Shown piece after piece: positions 26,311 to 34,755 of a stretch of 64,000 nucleotides of DNA. Positions within the stretch are counted from its first letter, which is position 1. Each line of letters starts with the position of its first letter. The stretch comes from Maribacter sp. BPC-D8 (lineage in GTDB: Bacteria; Bacteroidota; Bacteroidia; Flavobacteriales; Flavobacteriaceae), in the NCBI RefSeq assembly GCF_035207705.1, contig NZ_CP128187.1, positions 4,340,001-4,404,000 on the forward strand, in the 5' to 3' direction. The notes beneath the pieces were generated by a model. That model had not been told where the DNA came from, ran no database searches, and was given only the letters and a program-made list of their open reading frames with translations. The position numbers and the translations under genes are program-made.

Positions 26311-26384
26311 TGATCGCAGGAGGATTCGAACCTCCGACCGTCTGCTTAGAAGGCAGATGCTCTATCCAGCTGAGCTATGCGACC
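26311..26384 (-). tRNA. tRNA-Arg (anticodon TCT)
   Basis: A 74-base cloverleaf on the minus strand. The acceptor stem GGTCGCA pairs with TGCGATC (one G-T pair), discriminator A, no encoded CCA. D arm AGCTCAGCTGGATAGAGC. Anticodon stem-loop CTGCCTTCTAAGCAG gives TCT (AGA at 26348-26350 on the plus strand). T arm GGAGGTTCGAATCCTCC. It reads AGA arginine codons. A terminator follows directly. Confidence 0.97.
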
Positions 26385-26488
26385 GACACCATTTTTTCAA
26401 ATGTGGGTGCAAACTTAGTGATTTTTATAGACTGGTAAAACCAAAATCAACAAAATTTTAATTATTTCTTTTATCTGCCAATTTACGG

Positions 26489-26935
26489 CTATGAACGACC
26501 TTCATATTGATCAAAATTTTCCCACAGTTGATCAAGAACTTTGTAGAATATTTCAAACTCTTCTTCAGTGATACCCAGTGTACTAACTTTTCTTAAATCT
26601 TTAATAAACGGCATAACCTGTTTTGTAAGTGCAGATCCTTCATCTGTTATTACAAGCTTGTATCTTTTTTGATCATCTCTAAATCGAGACTTTCTTAAGA
26701 AGCCTTTTTTGCATAATCCGCTAATAACTCGAGAAGTTGTAGCTCTATTCCTAAAATTAGATTTGGCAATATCAGCTTGAGAAGCATCTTTACCTTCTAG
26801 TTGTACACGTTGTAAAATCACCCATTGCTCAATGGTCAAATCAATATTGTTCTCTGCAAAAACCTGTAGAAAGGTACTCTGTACTTTTTTTAATGTGCGA
26901 TCAATATATACGCCGAAGCCTTCCGTCCTGTCCAT
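26489..26935 (-). CDS. MarR-family regulator of the tyrosine degradation cluster
   Basis: A 148-residue winged-helix protein; the start MDRTEGFGVYIDRTLKK at 26935 is chosen because the upstream frame continues into the promoter region. The DNA-binding core is ASQADIAKSNFRNRATTSRV (recognition helix), then KGFLRKSRFRDDQKRYKLVI (wing). It is divergent from the aminotransferase that starts the tyrosine cluster. A perfect palindrome (ATTGTTG-N6-CAACAAT) lies between them, and a near copy precedes hppD. By analogy with HmgR-type regulators it is probably a repressor relieved by a tyrosine intermediate (inference). Confidence 0.88.
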   Translation of the reverse strand: MDRTEGFGVYIDRTLKKVQSTFLQVFAENNIDLTIEQWVILQRVQLEGKDASQADIAKSNFRNRATTSRVISGLCKKGFLRKSRFRDDQKRYKLVITDEGSALTKQVMPFIKDLRKVSTLGITEEEFEIFYKVLDQLWENFDQYEGRS

Positions 26936-26954
26936 AATCCAAATGTTATTCCTC

Positions 26955-26962
26955 CAAAAGTA
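26955..26962 (-). promoter_or_regulatory. candidate -7 box of the MarR gene
   Basis: CAAAAGTA on the plus strand reads TACTTTTG on the minus strand, a match to the Bacteroidetes TAnnTTTG box, about 20 bp upstream of the MarR start. The operator palindrome lies just upstream, in the -33 region. Confidence 0.45.
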
Positions 26963-26980
26963 ATAGAGTTTATCGTTAAT

Positions 26981-27000
26981 ATTGTTGTTAGTGCAACAAT
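26981..27000. promoter_or_regulatory. MarR operator 1 (palindrome)
   Basis: ATTGTTG-TTAGTG-CAACAAT is a perfect 7-bp inverted repeat with a 6-bp spacer in the 120 bp between the divergent MarR and aminotransferase genes. A second copy with the same arms and spacing precedes hppD (28177-28196), which is the main reason to call it an operator. Confidence 0.75.
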
Positions 27001-27055
27001 AATTAAAAAAAAGTGTATATTTACTTCGGATAAATTGGTCAAAAGAAGAAGAAAT

Positions 27056-28162
27056 ATGCAACTAGGTTTCAAGAAATATATATTAGAAGATAGTACCTAT
27101 AAAGGTGGTGGCAAGAAAATTGTTATGCCCGATGGTGTTACGGTACACAAGCTTTCATCTAATGAGAATCCGCTAGGGTATTCCCCAAAAGTGAAAGAAG
27201 CATTAGCAAAAACACTAGACGATTTAAGTTTTTATCCAGATAATACAGACATCAGATTGCGAGAAGCATTGGTAAAGGATTTTGACGGAGTGTTGACTGC
27301 AGATAACTTCATTACGGCAAATAGTGGATCTGAAATTATTGATATGATTTCGAAGGCATTTTTGAACGAAAACGATGAGGTAATTGTGAGTCAGCCATGT
27401 TTTCTTCCATATACAGCATTTACCCGTTGGATGGGAGCAAAGGCTATCAATGTACCCATGACCGAGAATTATGATTATAATTTAGAAGGTATTCTAGCCG
27501 CAATCACAGATAGAACGAAGTTGGTATTTCTAGCATCGCCTAATAATCCGTCAGGAAATTATATTCCTATGGCAGAGTTGCGAAGCTTTATAGAGAAATT
27601 ACCTGAGCATGTTGTTCTGGTATTAGATGAGGTATACAGACATTTTGCAGAAGCAGAAGATTACACATCAGGTTTGCCGTTTGTGATAGAAGGTAAAAAT
27701 GTAATTGCCATAAATAGTTTTTCAAAAACGTATGGTTTAGCTGGTTTACGCGTAGGGTATTGCTATGCTCCGTTAGAAATCAGTAATTACATGCGTAGAA
27801 TTTGTAAGCCTTTTTTACTGTCTTCTTTAGCTTTAGAAGGTGCTATTGCAGCATTAGAAGATGTAGATTTTGTAAACAAAACGGTAGCATTGGTGAAAGA
27901 AGAAAGAAGGTTTATTTTGAACGGACTTGATGCTTTGCAGATAAAATACTGGCCTGCACAGGGTAATTTTGTACTAATAGATCCGCCAATCAATGATATG
28001 GAATTCACTTCGTTTTTAGAACAACGTGGTATTATGGTACGCCCGGTCGGCAATTTTGGAGCACCAGGGAAAGTAAGAATTTCATTTGGCGTAAGAGAGG
28101 CGAACAAAGCACTTTTAGCAGCTTTAGAAGTACTTATGAAAACCCAAACAACAACAGCATAA
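27056..28162 (+). CDS. HisC-like class I/II aminotransferase, probable tyrosine aminotransferase
   Basis: About 368 residues from ATG at 27056 (MQLGFKKYILED); the frame is open a little further upstream but that part lies in the promoter region. PLP-dependent fold type I with a histidinol-phosphate aminotransferase-like sequence: SSNENPLGYSPKV, ASPNNPSGNY, LVLDEVYRHF and the Schiff-base Lys in INSFSKTYGLAGLRVGY. Its place at the head of a homogentisate pathway, without other his genes, suggests that it converts tyrosine to 4-hydroxyphenylpyruvate. HisC enzymes often accept aromatic substrates. The assignment to tyrosine rests on context. Confidence 0.85.
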   Translation: MQLGFKKYILEDSTYKGGGKKIVMPDGVTVHKLSSNENPLGYSPKVKEALAKTLDDLSFYPDNTDIRLREALVKDFDGVLTADNFITANSGSEIIDMISKAFLNENDEVIVSQPCFLPYTAFTRWMGAKAINVPMTENYDYNLEGILAAITDRTKLVFLASPNNPSGNYIPMAELRSFIEKLPEHVVLVLDEVYRHFAEAEDYTSGLPFVIEGKNVIAINSFSKTYGLAGLRVGYCYAPLEISNYMRRICKPFLLSSLALEGAIAALEDVDFVNKTVALVKEERRFILNGLDALQIKYWPAQGNFVLIDPPINDMEFTSFLEQRGIMVRPVGNFGAPGKVRISFGVREANKALLAALEVLMKTQTTTA

Positions 28163-28176
28163 AAATTTTTAACATA

Positions 28177-28196
28177 TATGTTGCATTAGCAACAAT
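28177..28196. promoter_or_regulatory. MarR operator 2 upstream of hppD
   Basis: TATGTTG-CATTAG-CAACAAT: the same arms (TGTTG / CAACA) and 6-bp spacer as operator 1, 31 bp before the hppD start. It suggests an internal, separately repressed promoter. Confidence 0.7.
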
Positions 28197-28226
28197 AAAC
28201 GAAATAAAAATATAAAACTCAACAAT

Positions 28227-29357
28227 ATGTCAACAGCAACAAAAGCAGAAAATAAACACAAAGAGGCACAAGATTTTATGCCTATTAACGGTACAGATTA
28301 TTTAGAGCTGTACGTAAGTAATTCTAAACAAGCAGCACATTATTACAAAACTGCATTTGGCTTTAAATCTTTAGCCTATAAAGGTTTAGAGACTGGTAGT
28401 AGAGAATATGAGTCTTATGTATTAGAGCAAGATAAGATAAGATTGGTTTTGACTTCACCATTAAGAAGTGGTACTGATGTAGGTAGACATATTGATAAGC
28501 ATGGTGACGGCGTAAAAGTTACTGCTCTTTGGGTAGATGATGCTACTTATGCGTATAATGAAGCGATGAAAAGAGGTGCCAAAAGTTATATGGAACCTAA
28601 AACTGAAAAAGATGACGATGGTAAGGTGGTTACTTCTGGTATCTATTCTTATGGTGAGGTAGTTCATGTTTTTGTAGAACGTAAAGACTACAACGGTACA
28701 TTTTTACCAGGCTACCAAAAATGGGAATGTGATTACCAGCCAACAGCTACAGGTTTAAAATTTGTTGATCATATGGTAGGTAATGTACATGAAGGTCAAA
28801 TGAACTATTGGGTAGATTTCTATGCTAATGTTATGGGCTTCAAGCAAATTATGTCTTTCGATGATAAAGATATCTCTACAGATTTTACGGCATTAATGAG
28901 TAAGGTAATGAGTAATGGTAACGGTCGTATTAAGTTCCCGATTAACGAACCGGCACCAGGTATGAAAAAATCTCAAGTAGATGAGTATTTGGAGTTCTAC
29001 GAAGGTGAAGGTGTTCAGCATATTGCCGTTGCAACAGATGATATTGTAAAAACAGTAACCGATTTAAAGAATAGAGGTGTTGAGTTTTTGACAATACCAA
29101 CTACCTATTATGATGTATTGACCGAAAGAGTTGGTGAAATTGATGAAGATATCGAATCGCTAAGAAAACTAGGTATTTTAGTTGATCGTGATGATGAAGG
29201 GTATTTGTTACAGATTTTTACGAAGACGGTACAAGCAAGACCAACAATGTTCTTTGAAATTATTCAACGTAAAGGAGCAACTTCATTCGGAAAAGGAAAT
29301 TTCAAAGCTTTATTTGAAGCTATTGAGCGTGAGCAAGAATTAAGAGGAACTTTATAG
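28227..29357 (+). CDS. hppD: 4-hydroxyphenylpyruvate dioxygenase
   Basis: A 376-residue non-haem iron dioxygenase converting 4-hydroxyphenylpyruvate to homogentisate. There are two VOC-type domains. The C-terminal one holds the iron triad: His in LKFVDHMVGNV, His in GVQHIAVATDDI and Glu in TMFFEIIQRKG. The ITDxxx/DYLEL start, PAPG (in NEPAPGMKKSQ) and the C-terminal SFGKGNFKALFEAIE gate helix are typical. Length is normal. It has its own upstream palindromic operator. A 326 bp gap with a hairpin and a MITE-like element separates it from hmgA. Confidence 0.97.
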   Translation: MSTATKAENKHKEAQDFMPINGTDYLELYVSNSKQAAHYYKTAFGFKSLAYKGLETGSREYESYVLEQDKIRLVLTSPLRSGTDVGRHIDKHGDGVKVTALWVDDATYAYNEAMKRGAKSYMEPKTEKDDDGKVVTSGIYSYGEVVHVFVERKDYNGTFLPGYQKWECDYQPTATGLKFVDHMVGNVHEGQMNYWVDFYANVMGFKQIMSFDDKDISTDFTALMSKVMSNGNGRIKFPINEPAPGMKKSQVDEYLEFYEGEGVQHIAVATDDIVKTVTDLKNRGVEFLTIPTTYYDVLTERVGEIDEDIESLRKLGILVDRDDEGYLLQIFTKTVQARPTMFFEIIQRKGATSFGKGNFKALFEAIEREQELRGTL

Positions 29358-29411
29358 GTTCAACAAATTTCTTGAGAATCTTAAAATAGATTATTTTTAA
29401 AGGAAGTATTC

Positions 29412-29446
29412 ATAAATACCTCGAGGCTAGTTATCGAGGTATTTAT
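29412..29446 (+). terminator. hairpin after hppD, possible terminator
   Basis: Perfect 13-bp stem ATAAATACCTCGA / TCGAGGTATTTAT with a 9-base loop, 54 bp after the hppD stop. The T-rich tail is weak, so it may be a processing or attenuating hairpin. Confidence 0.55.
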
Positions 29447-29450
29447 TACT

Positions 29451-29611
29451 GAACTCATCTTGACTTTTTGTTTGGAACCGAGAATTATGGCTTTTGTGCC
29501 GTAATGAAGTCATTTTTTATTTACATAGCCATAGCTACGGAACTTAAAATTGACAAAATTAGGGTGCAAAATGTATAATTCGTAGGTAAAAGAAAAAGTC
29601 AAGATGAGTTC
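29451..29611. mobile_element. MITE-like element with 19-bp terminal inverted repeats
   Basis: GAACTCATCTTGACTTTTT (29451-29469) is exactly inverted at 29593-29611, and the similarity extends imperfectly to about 35 bp each side. The 123 bp between contain no gene but an inner imperfect repeat (ATGGCTTTTGTGCCGTA and TAGCCATAGCTACGG region). The length and terminal repeats resemble a miniature inverted-repeat element, or else a long regulatory hairpin. It lies between hppD and hmgA. Confidence 0.55.
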
Positions 29612-29683
29612 ACTAAGTATTTTTAATATTTCGAGGCAAATCTCAAAGTATGTAATCTCAATCATCAACTAAAACGAACTCAT

Positions 29684-30850
29684 ATGCCTATATATCATAA
29701 ACAAGGAGCGGTGCCACCTAAAAGGCACACGCAGTTTAGAAAACCAAATGGTGAATTATATTCTGAGCAATTGTTCGGTACTATAGGGTTTGACGGTATG
29801 TCCTCTTTATTATATCACCACAATAGACCAACAATGGTTAAGGAGATATTGAAGAGTACCGATGTTTCTCCGAAAATTGCTTTAGAGAAAAATATACGAT
29901 CGTTGAAGTTGGTCAGTTTTAATGCTCCGGCAAAAGATGATTTTTTAGAAGCTAGAGAGCCACTTTTGGTGAATAGCGATATTATTATCGGTGTAGCAGC
30001 ACCACGAAAATCGTTACGAGAATATTTTTATAAGAATACCGATGCCGATGAAATGTTGTTCATTCATAAAGGGACAGGTATTTTGAGAACCATTTTCGGA
30101 CAGATCCCGTTTGAGTATGGCGATTATTTAATAATTCCTAGAGGAACGATTTATCAGATAGATTTTGATACTGAAGACAATCGCATTTTGTACGCAGAAT
30201 CATTTTCTCCTATTTACACTCCAAAGAGATATCGCAATTGGTTCGGACAGTTATTAGAGCATTCTCCGTTTTGTGAGCGCGATTATAAATTGCCACAGAA
30301 TTTAGAAACCTTTACCGATACCGATACCGATGAGCACTTGATAAAAGTGAAGAAGCAAGGGGTCATGCATGAAATGGTCTACATTGGGCATCCTTTTGAT
30401 GTTGTAGGTTGGGATGGTTATAATTTCCCTTACGGATTCTCAATTCACAATTTTGAACCTATCACAGGTAGAGTTCATCAACCGCCACCAGTACACCAAA
30501 CATTTGAGACGAATGCTTTTGTAATTTGCTCTTTTGTGCCGAGGTTGTACGATTATCATCCACTGTCTATACCAGCACCATACAATCACTCTAACATAGA
30601 TTCTGATGAAATGCTGTATTATGTTGACGGAGATTTTATGAGCAGAAACGGAGTGCAGCCAGGTAACATATCTCTGCATCCCGCAGGAATACCTCATGGT
30701 CCACACCCAGGGGCAGCAGAACGCAGCATAGGTCAAAAAGGTTCAGAAGAACTAGCGGTTATGATAGATACGTTCAAGCCATTAATGGTTACTGAGAATG
30801 CCTTAAAATTAGACGACGGAGATTATTATAAATCGTGGTTGGATAAATAA
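29684..30850 (+). CDS. hmgA: homogentisate 1,2-dioxygenase
   Basis: A 388-residue iron enzyme that opens the ring of homogentisate to maleylacetoacetate. Starts MPIYHKQGAVPPKRHTQFRK. Family motifs include EMLFIHKGTGIL and YGDYLIIPRGTIYQ (N-terminal cupin part). The metal region contains GRVHQPPPVHQTFETNAFV and HPAGIPHGPHPGAAE. It is shorter than the roughly 430-residue proteobacterial enzyme, as usual for the Bacteroidetes form. It is followed after 12 bp by the fumarylacetoacetase gene. Confidence 0.96.
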   Translation: MPIYHKQGAVPPKRHTQFRKPNGELYSEQLFGTIGFDGMSSLLYHHNRPTMVKEILKSTDVSPKIALEKNIRSLKLVSFNAPAKDDFLEAREPLLVNSDIIIGVAAPRKSLREYFYKNTDADEMLFIHKGTGILRTIFGQIPFEYGDYLIIPRGTIYQIDFDTEDNRILYAESFSPIYTPKRYRNWFGQLLEHSPFCERDYKLPQNLETFTDTDTDEHLIKVKKQGVMHEMVYIGHPFDVVGWDGYNFPYGFSIHNFEPITGRVHQPPPVHQTFETNAFVICSFVPRLYDYHPLSIPAPYNHSNIDSDEMLYYVDGDFMSRNGVQPGNISLHPAGIPHGPHPGAAERSIGQKGSEELAVMIDTFKPLMVTENALKLDDGDYYKSWLDK

Positions 30851-30862
30851 ACAAATACACAC

Positions 30863-32098
30863 TTGACAACACTAAATACATGGGCTTCAGTACCCGAAAA
30901 TTCAGATTTTTCTATCTATAATCTCCCTTTCGGAATCTTCGCTGTAAACGGTGAAGCTCCAAAAGCAGGTATTGCTATTGGTGAGCAGATAGTTGATTTG
31001 GCAGCAGTATCAGAATTAGGTTTATTAGAGGTCAGCGCTTCTTATTTTCGACAGAAAACCTTAAATGAGTTCATCGCATTAGGAAAGAAAATCACAAATA
31101 AGGTCCGTTTAGATATTCAGAGTTTATTGATTTCTGAGAATTCTCCGCTGAAAAATCATTCAGAAGTTTTTTTATCGCAGCTAGATGCCAAAATGCATTT
31201 GCCTGTTCATGTAGGTGATTATACAGATTTCTATTCAAGTATAGAACACGCTACTAATGTGGGTAAAATGTTCCGTGATCCAGAGAATGCGCTGTTGCCA
31301 AATTGGAAACATATTCCAGTAGGGTATCATGGTCGTGCTTCGTCGATAGTCGTGAGTGGTACAAATATTCACAGACCAATGGGTCAAGTGAAAACCAATG
31401 ACATGAAAGTTCCGGTTTTTAAAGCCTCAGGAAATCTAGATTTTGAATTGGAAATGGGCTTTGTAGTTGGTAAAAGTACCGAATTGGGCGAACGCGTTTC
31501 TACAAAAAATGCCGCTGAACATATTTTCGGATTAGTGCTATTCAATGACTGGTCTGCCAGAGATATTCAGAAGTGGGAATACGTGCCTTTAGGTCCGTTT
31601 TTAGGAAAAAGCTTTGCATCATCTATGTCACCGTGGATTGTTACGTTAGAAGCCTTAGAACCATTCAAAGTTCAAGGTCCGGAGCAAACACCAGAAGTCC
31701 TTTCGTATTTAGCGTACGAAGGAGAAAAGAATTATGACATACAGTTAGAGGTCGGCATGTCTTCGTCAACTTCAGAAGAAACCACTATTAGCAAATCTAA
31801 TTTCAAATTCATGTATTGGAATATGATGCAGCAGTTGGCGCATCATACGGTAAACGGCTGTAATTTGAATGTTGGGGATGTTATGGCGTCTGGAACGATA
31901 TCAGGCAAAGATGAAAGTTCGTACGGCTCATTGTTAGAAATCTCGTGGGGCGGTAAAAAACCATTCGAATTAAAAGACGGAAGCGAACGTACTTTTATAG
32001 AAGATAATGATACAGTAACTATGCGAGGGTTCGCAGAAAAAGAAGGTAAAAGAGTAGGGTTCGGTGAAGTAACCGGAACCATTTTACCAAGTAAATAA
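30863..32098 (+). CDS. fahA: fumarylacetoacetase
   Basis: A 411-residue hydrolase of fumarylacetoacetate to fumarate and acetoacetate, the last step of tyrosine breakdown. Motifs: DFYSSIEHATNVGKMFRDP, PVGYHGRASSIVVSG, LDFELEMGFVVGK (metal Glu residues), LFNDWSARDIQKWEYVPLGP and FLGKSF. No in-frame ATG exists near the N terminus, so the start is TTG at 30863, 12 bp after hmgA. No maleylacetoacetate isomerase gene is visible in the cluster. Confidence 0.96.
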   Translation: MTTLNTWASVPENSDFSIYNLPFGIFAVNGEAPKAGIAIGEQIVDLAAVSELGLLEVSASYFRQKTLNEFIALGKKITNKVRLDIQSLLISENSPLKNHSEVFLSQLDAKMHLPVHVGDYTDFYSSIEHATNVGKMFRDPENALLPNWKHIPVGYHGRASSIVVSGTNIHRPMGQVKTNDMKVPVFKASGNLDFELEMGFVVGKSTELGERVSTKNAAEHIFGLVLFNDWSARDIQKWEYVPLGPFLGKSFASSMSPWIVTLEALEPFKVQGPEQTPEVLSYLAYEGEKNYDIQLEVGMSSSTSEETTISKSNFKFMYWNMMQQLAHHTVNGCNLNVGDVMASGTISGKDESSYGSLLEISWGGKKPFELKDGSERTFIEDNDTVTMRGFAEKEGKRVGFGEVTGTILPSK

Positions 32099-32129
32099 AA
32101 CAACACAATTCACATTAGAAGTTTATAGC

Positions 32130-33020
32130 ATGTCAAATAACGAAGAAATTAATTCTATAGATCCAAACAGTATTTCTCAACAAGAATTACATGGGTATTT
32201 ATTATCTGCCGTAGCACCAAGACCTATATGTTTTGCCAGTACGATTGATAAAGATGGTAATGTTAATTTGAGTCCGTTTAGCTATTTTAATCTATTCAGT
32301 GTAAATCCGCCAATGATGATATTTTCACCTTCTAGAAGAGGTCGAGATAATACCACGAAGCATACGTTAGAGAATGTATTGGAGGTAAAAGAAACGGTTA
32401 TCAATATTGTGAATTATGACATGGTAGAGCAAATGTCATTGTCAAGCACCGAATATGGTGATGGAGTAAATGAATTTGTAAAAGCAGGTTTCACACAAGT
32501 AGCAAGTGATAAAGTGAAACCGCCAAGAGTAGGCGAGGCACCTGTAGCATTTGAGTGTGTGGTAGATCAAGTAATCGCATTGGGTGACGGACCAGGAGCT
32601 GGTAATTTGGTGCTAGCTAAAGTCGTTCAGATTCATGTAAAAAAAGCCTTTTTAGATGCCGAGGGAAAATTAGATACTCCCAAATTAGATTTAGTAGCAC
32701 GTATGGGAGGAAATTGGTATTGCAGAGCCAGTGGCGATGCTCTATTCGAAATCCCTAAGCCAATACGTACCCAAGGTATAGGCGTAGATATGCTACCTGA
32801 AGCTGTGCAGAATAGTGCGGTATTGACAGGTAATAATTTAGGCAGATTAGGGAACTTAGAAGAATTGCCAACGAAAGAAGCAATCGCTAAAATAACAGAA
32901 CACCCTGAGGTGAAATCTATTTTAAATGGAGCTGAAGATGTTTCAGAAATACACAAATTAGCGCAACAGTGGTTAGCAGAGGGTAAAAATGAAGATGCTT
33001 TAGCGTTGTTGCATCTATAG
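32130..33020 (+). CDS. flavin reductase-like FMN-binding split-barrel protein
   Basis: A 296-residue protein of the flavin reductase-like family (flavoredoxin type). Motifs: LLSAVAPRPICFASTIDKDG, NLSPFSYFNLFSVNPPMMIF and the C-terminal helical extension of about 100 residues typical of this subgroup. It probably binds FMN and may supply reduced flavin or act as an oxidoreductase. It is the fifth gene of the tyrosine cluster (31 bp after fahA), and its role in that pathway is not established. It converges on the CDF transporter with a one-base gap and no terminator. Confidence 0.88.
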   Translation: MSNNEEINSIDPNSISQQELHGYLLSAVAPRPICFASTIDKDGNVNLSPFSYFNLFSVNPPMMIFSPSRRGRDNTTKHTLENVLEVKETVINIVNYDMVEQMSLSSTEYGDGVNEFVKAGFTQVASDKVKPPRVGEAPVAFECVVDQVIALGDGPGAGNLVLAKVVQIHVKKAFLDAEGKLDTPKLDLVARMGGNWYCRASGDALFEIPKPIRTQGIGVDMLPEAVQNSAVLTGNNLGRLGNLEELPTKEAIAKITEHPEVKSILNGAEDVSEIHKLAQQWLAEGKNEDALALLHL

Positions 33021-33021
33021 G

Positions 33022-33894
33022 TTAAAGATTATCGGGTTCAATATGAATTAAAACATGCTCTAAATTAGGGATATTTTCGTGTAGGTAGTCTTTTAAGAGA
33101 TGTGCTATGTCATGCCCTTCGGTAACAGAAATATCACCATTTACCATGGCATGTAAGTCTACATGAAACTTCATTCCCGCTTTACGAATAAAACATTTTT
33201 CGGTACCAGTAATGCCCGGTACTTCTAATGATTTAATACGTATGTCTTCCAAGAGGTCGTCATAACGTTGCTCGTCCATTATTTCTCCTAAAGCAGGTCT
33301 TAGAATTAAGTAACTGTTATAAAGAATAAAGCCCGATGCCATAAGGGCAGCCCAATCATCAGCCGTTTCATAACCTTTGCCAAGTACTACGGCAATAGAA
33401 ATACCAATAAATGCCATTATCGAGGTAATAGCATCACTTCTATGGTGCCAAGCATCTGCTTTTAAAGAGGTGCTTTGTGTCTCTTCACTTTTTTTGATAA
33501 CAACGCGGTACGATATTTCTTTCCATACAATTATTAATCCCAGAACAATCAATGTCCATGCTTTCGGAACCTTATGCGGAGTCTGTATGTTCTCAATACT
33601 TTCATAAGCGATAACGGTAGCAGAAACGACTAAAAAGGCAACGACAAGAAAAGTGATGATAGGTTCTATTTTTCCGTGTCCGTATGGGTGGTTTTCATCT
33701 GCGGGTCTTTCGGCATATTTAAAACCTAAAAGAACCAGGATAGAAGAAAAAATATCTGTGGTAGATTCAATAGCATCGGCGATAAGGGCATAAGAATTGC
33801 CAAAAAAACCGGCAATACCTTTAATCAAAGCGAGGCATATGTTCCCTATAATGCTGAAATACGTGGTCTTAATTGCCGTCTGTTCGATACTCAT
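33022..33894 (-). CDS. cation diffusion facilitator (CDF) metal exporter
   Basis: About 290 residues from MSIEQTAIKTTYFSI (a Met six codons upstream is possible). Six transmembrane helices (first SIIGNICLALIKGIAGFFGN) with the zinc-site pairs of the family: DAIESTTD in helix 2 and DAWHHRSDAITS in helix 5. The RPADENHPYGHGKIEP loop and a C-terminal cytoplasmic ferredoxin-like domain (MKFHVDLHAMV, ending LIHIEPDN) follow. It exports Zn2+, Co2+, Fe2+ or Mn2+ by proton antiport; the metal cannot be told from sequence alone. Probably unrelated to the tyrosine cluster. Confidence 0.95.
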   Translation of the reverse strand: MSIEQTAIKTTYFSIIGNICLALIKGIAGFFGNSYALIADAIESTTDIFSSILVLLGFKYAERPADENHPYGHGKIEPIITFLVVAFLVVSATVIAYESIENIQTPHKVPKAWTLIVLGLIIVWKEISYRVVIKKSEETQSTSLKADAWHHRSDAITSIMAFIGISIAVVLGKGYETADDWAALMASGFILYNSYLILRPALGEIMDEQRYDDLLEDIRIKSLEVPGITGTEKCFIRKAGMKFHVDLHAMVNGDISVTEGHDIAHLLKDYLHENIPNLEHVLIHIEPDNL

Positions 33895-33961
33895 AATGCA
33901 AAGGTAAAACACTCAAATTATCAAGTGCGCTTTTTGAAATCAAATTTAAGATTAGAAACTA

Positions 33962-34504
33962 TTATTCCGCCTTTTCATATGCTTCCTTCATCCAAGTAAT
34001 TAATTCATCATCCACCTGATTAGCTTCAGTAAGTTGAACTCGGTGTGTACACATACTACCAAATGGTCCTGAAGATTCTAGACGGTCAGTGGTAGGCTTG
34101 TCTTTTATTTTGAGTCCGAGGTCAATTCTTGTTTTGGTTGCAGGTTTTATTAGTGCAAATTGCTTTTTTCGAATAATACTTACGGTAGTTTTTTTAGGGG
34201 TAATAGTAATATCGTTACCAAATGTTTTTACCACTTTTAAAAGAGCTTCGTAAATAGGGGTTAAGCTTTCTTTTCCCTTATACTGTTGCAAAACCAAATC
34301 GGTTGGGGAGTTGTTTTCTTCTTTAGATAAAGTGACAATGGTATTCGCAAAACCGTGGGTAACTCCGTATTCTTTTTTTAGAAAATTGACACCTTCAGAA
34401 TGTTTGGCAAACGATTTAGACTTTAAGACAGATTTCCATTCGCTTAGAGATTTGCCAGTTTTCTCGGGCATATTATCAATCATGGTTTGTAGTGCCTTGT
34501 CCAT
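33962..34504 (-). CDS. DUF4287 and DUF5655 domain protein
   Basis: A 180-residue cytosolic protein. The N-terminal DUF4287 (about 1-60) contains KTGKSLSEWKSVLKS and YGVTHGFANTIV. The C-terminal DUF5655 (about 70-178) contains YEALLKVVKTFGNDITITPK and KKQFALIKPATKTRIDLGL. Both are small domains of unknown biochemical role found together in many bacteria. It lies 67 bp upstream of the CDF gene on the same strand. Confidence 0.88.
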   Translation of the reverse strand: MDKALQTMIDNMPEKTGKSLSEWKSVLKSKSFAKHSEGVNFLKKEYGVTHGFANTIVTLSKEENNSPTDLVLQQYKGKESLTPIYEALLKVVKTFGNDITITPKKTTVSIIRKKQFALIKPATKTRIDLGLKIKDKPTTDRLESSGPFGSMCTHRVQLTEANQVDDELITWMKEAYEKAE

Positions 34505-34755
34505 TTTTTTTGAGTTTGGTTGAGAATATTAATGTACAAAATTTTAAAGGTTTCTTAGGCGCCTATCTTAAATCATCGGTCTTACTCAATTATCCCATCC
34601 AAAGAAAAAACAACAATTCTATCATCACATTAAGAATCTATCAATAAAAATCGCTGCAACTCTAATATGTATAAAAATTTGGCGATTAAGGCATTGTGTT
34701 CGATAATTGCTGATATTAGTGCTTATATTAGGTAGTACTGAAATCCCACCACATT

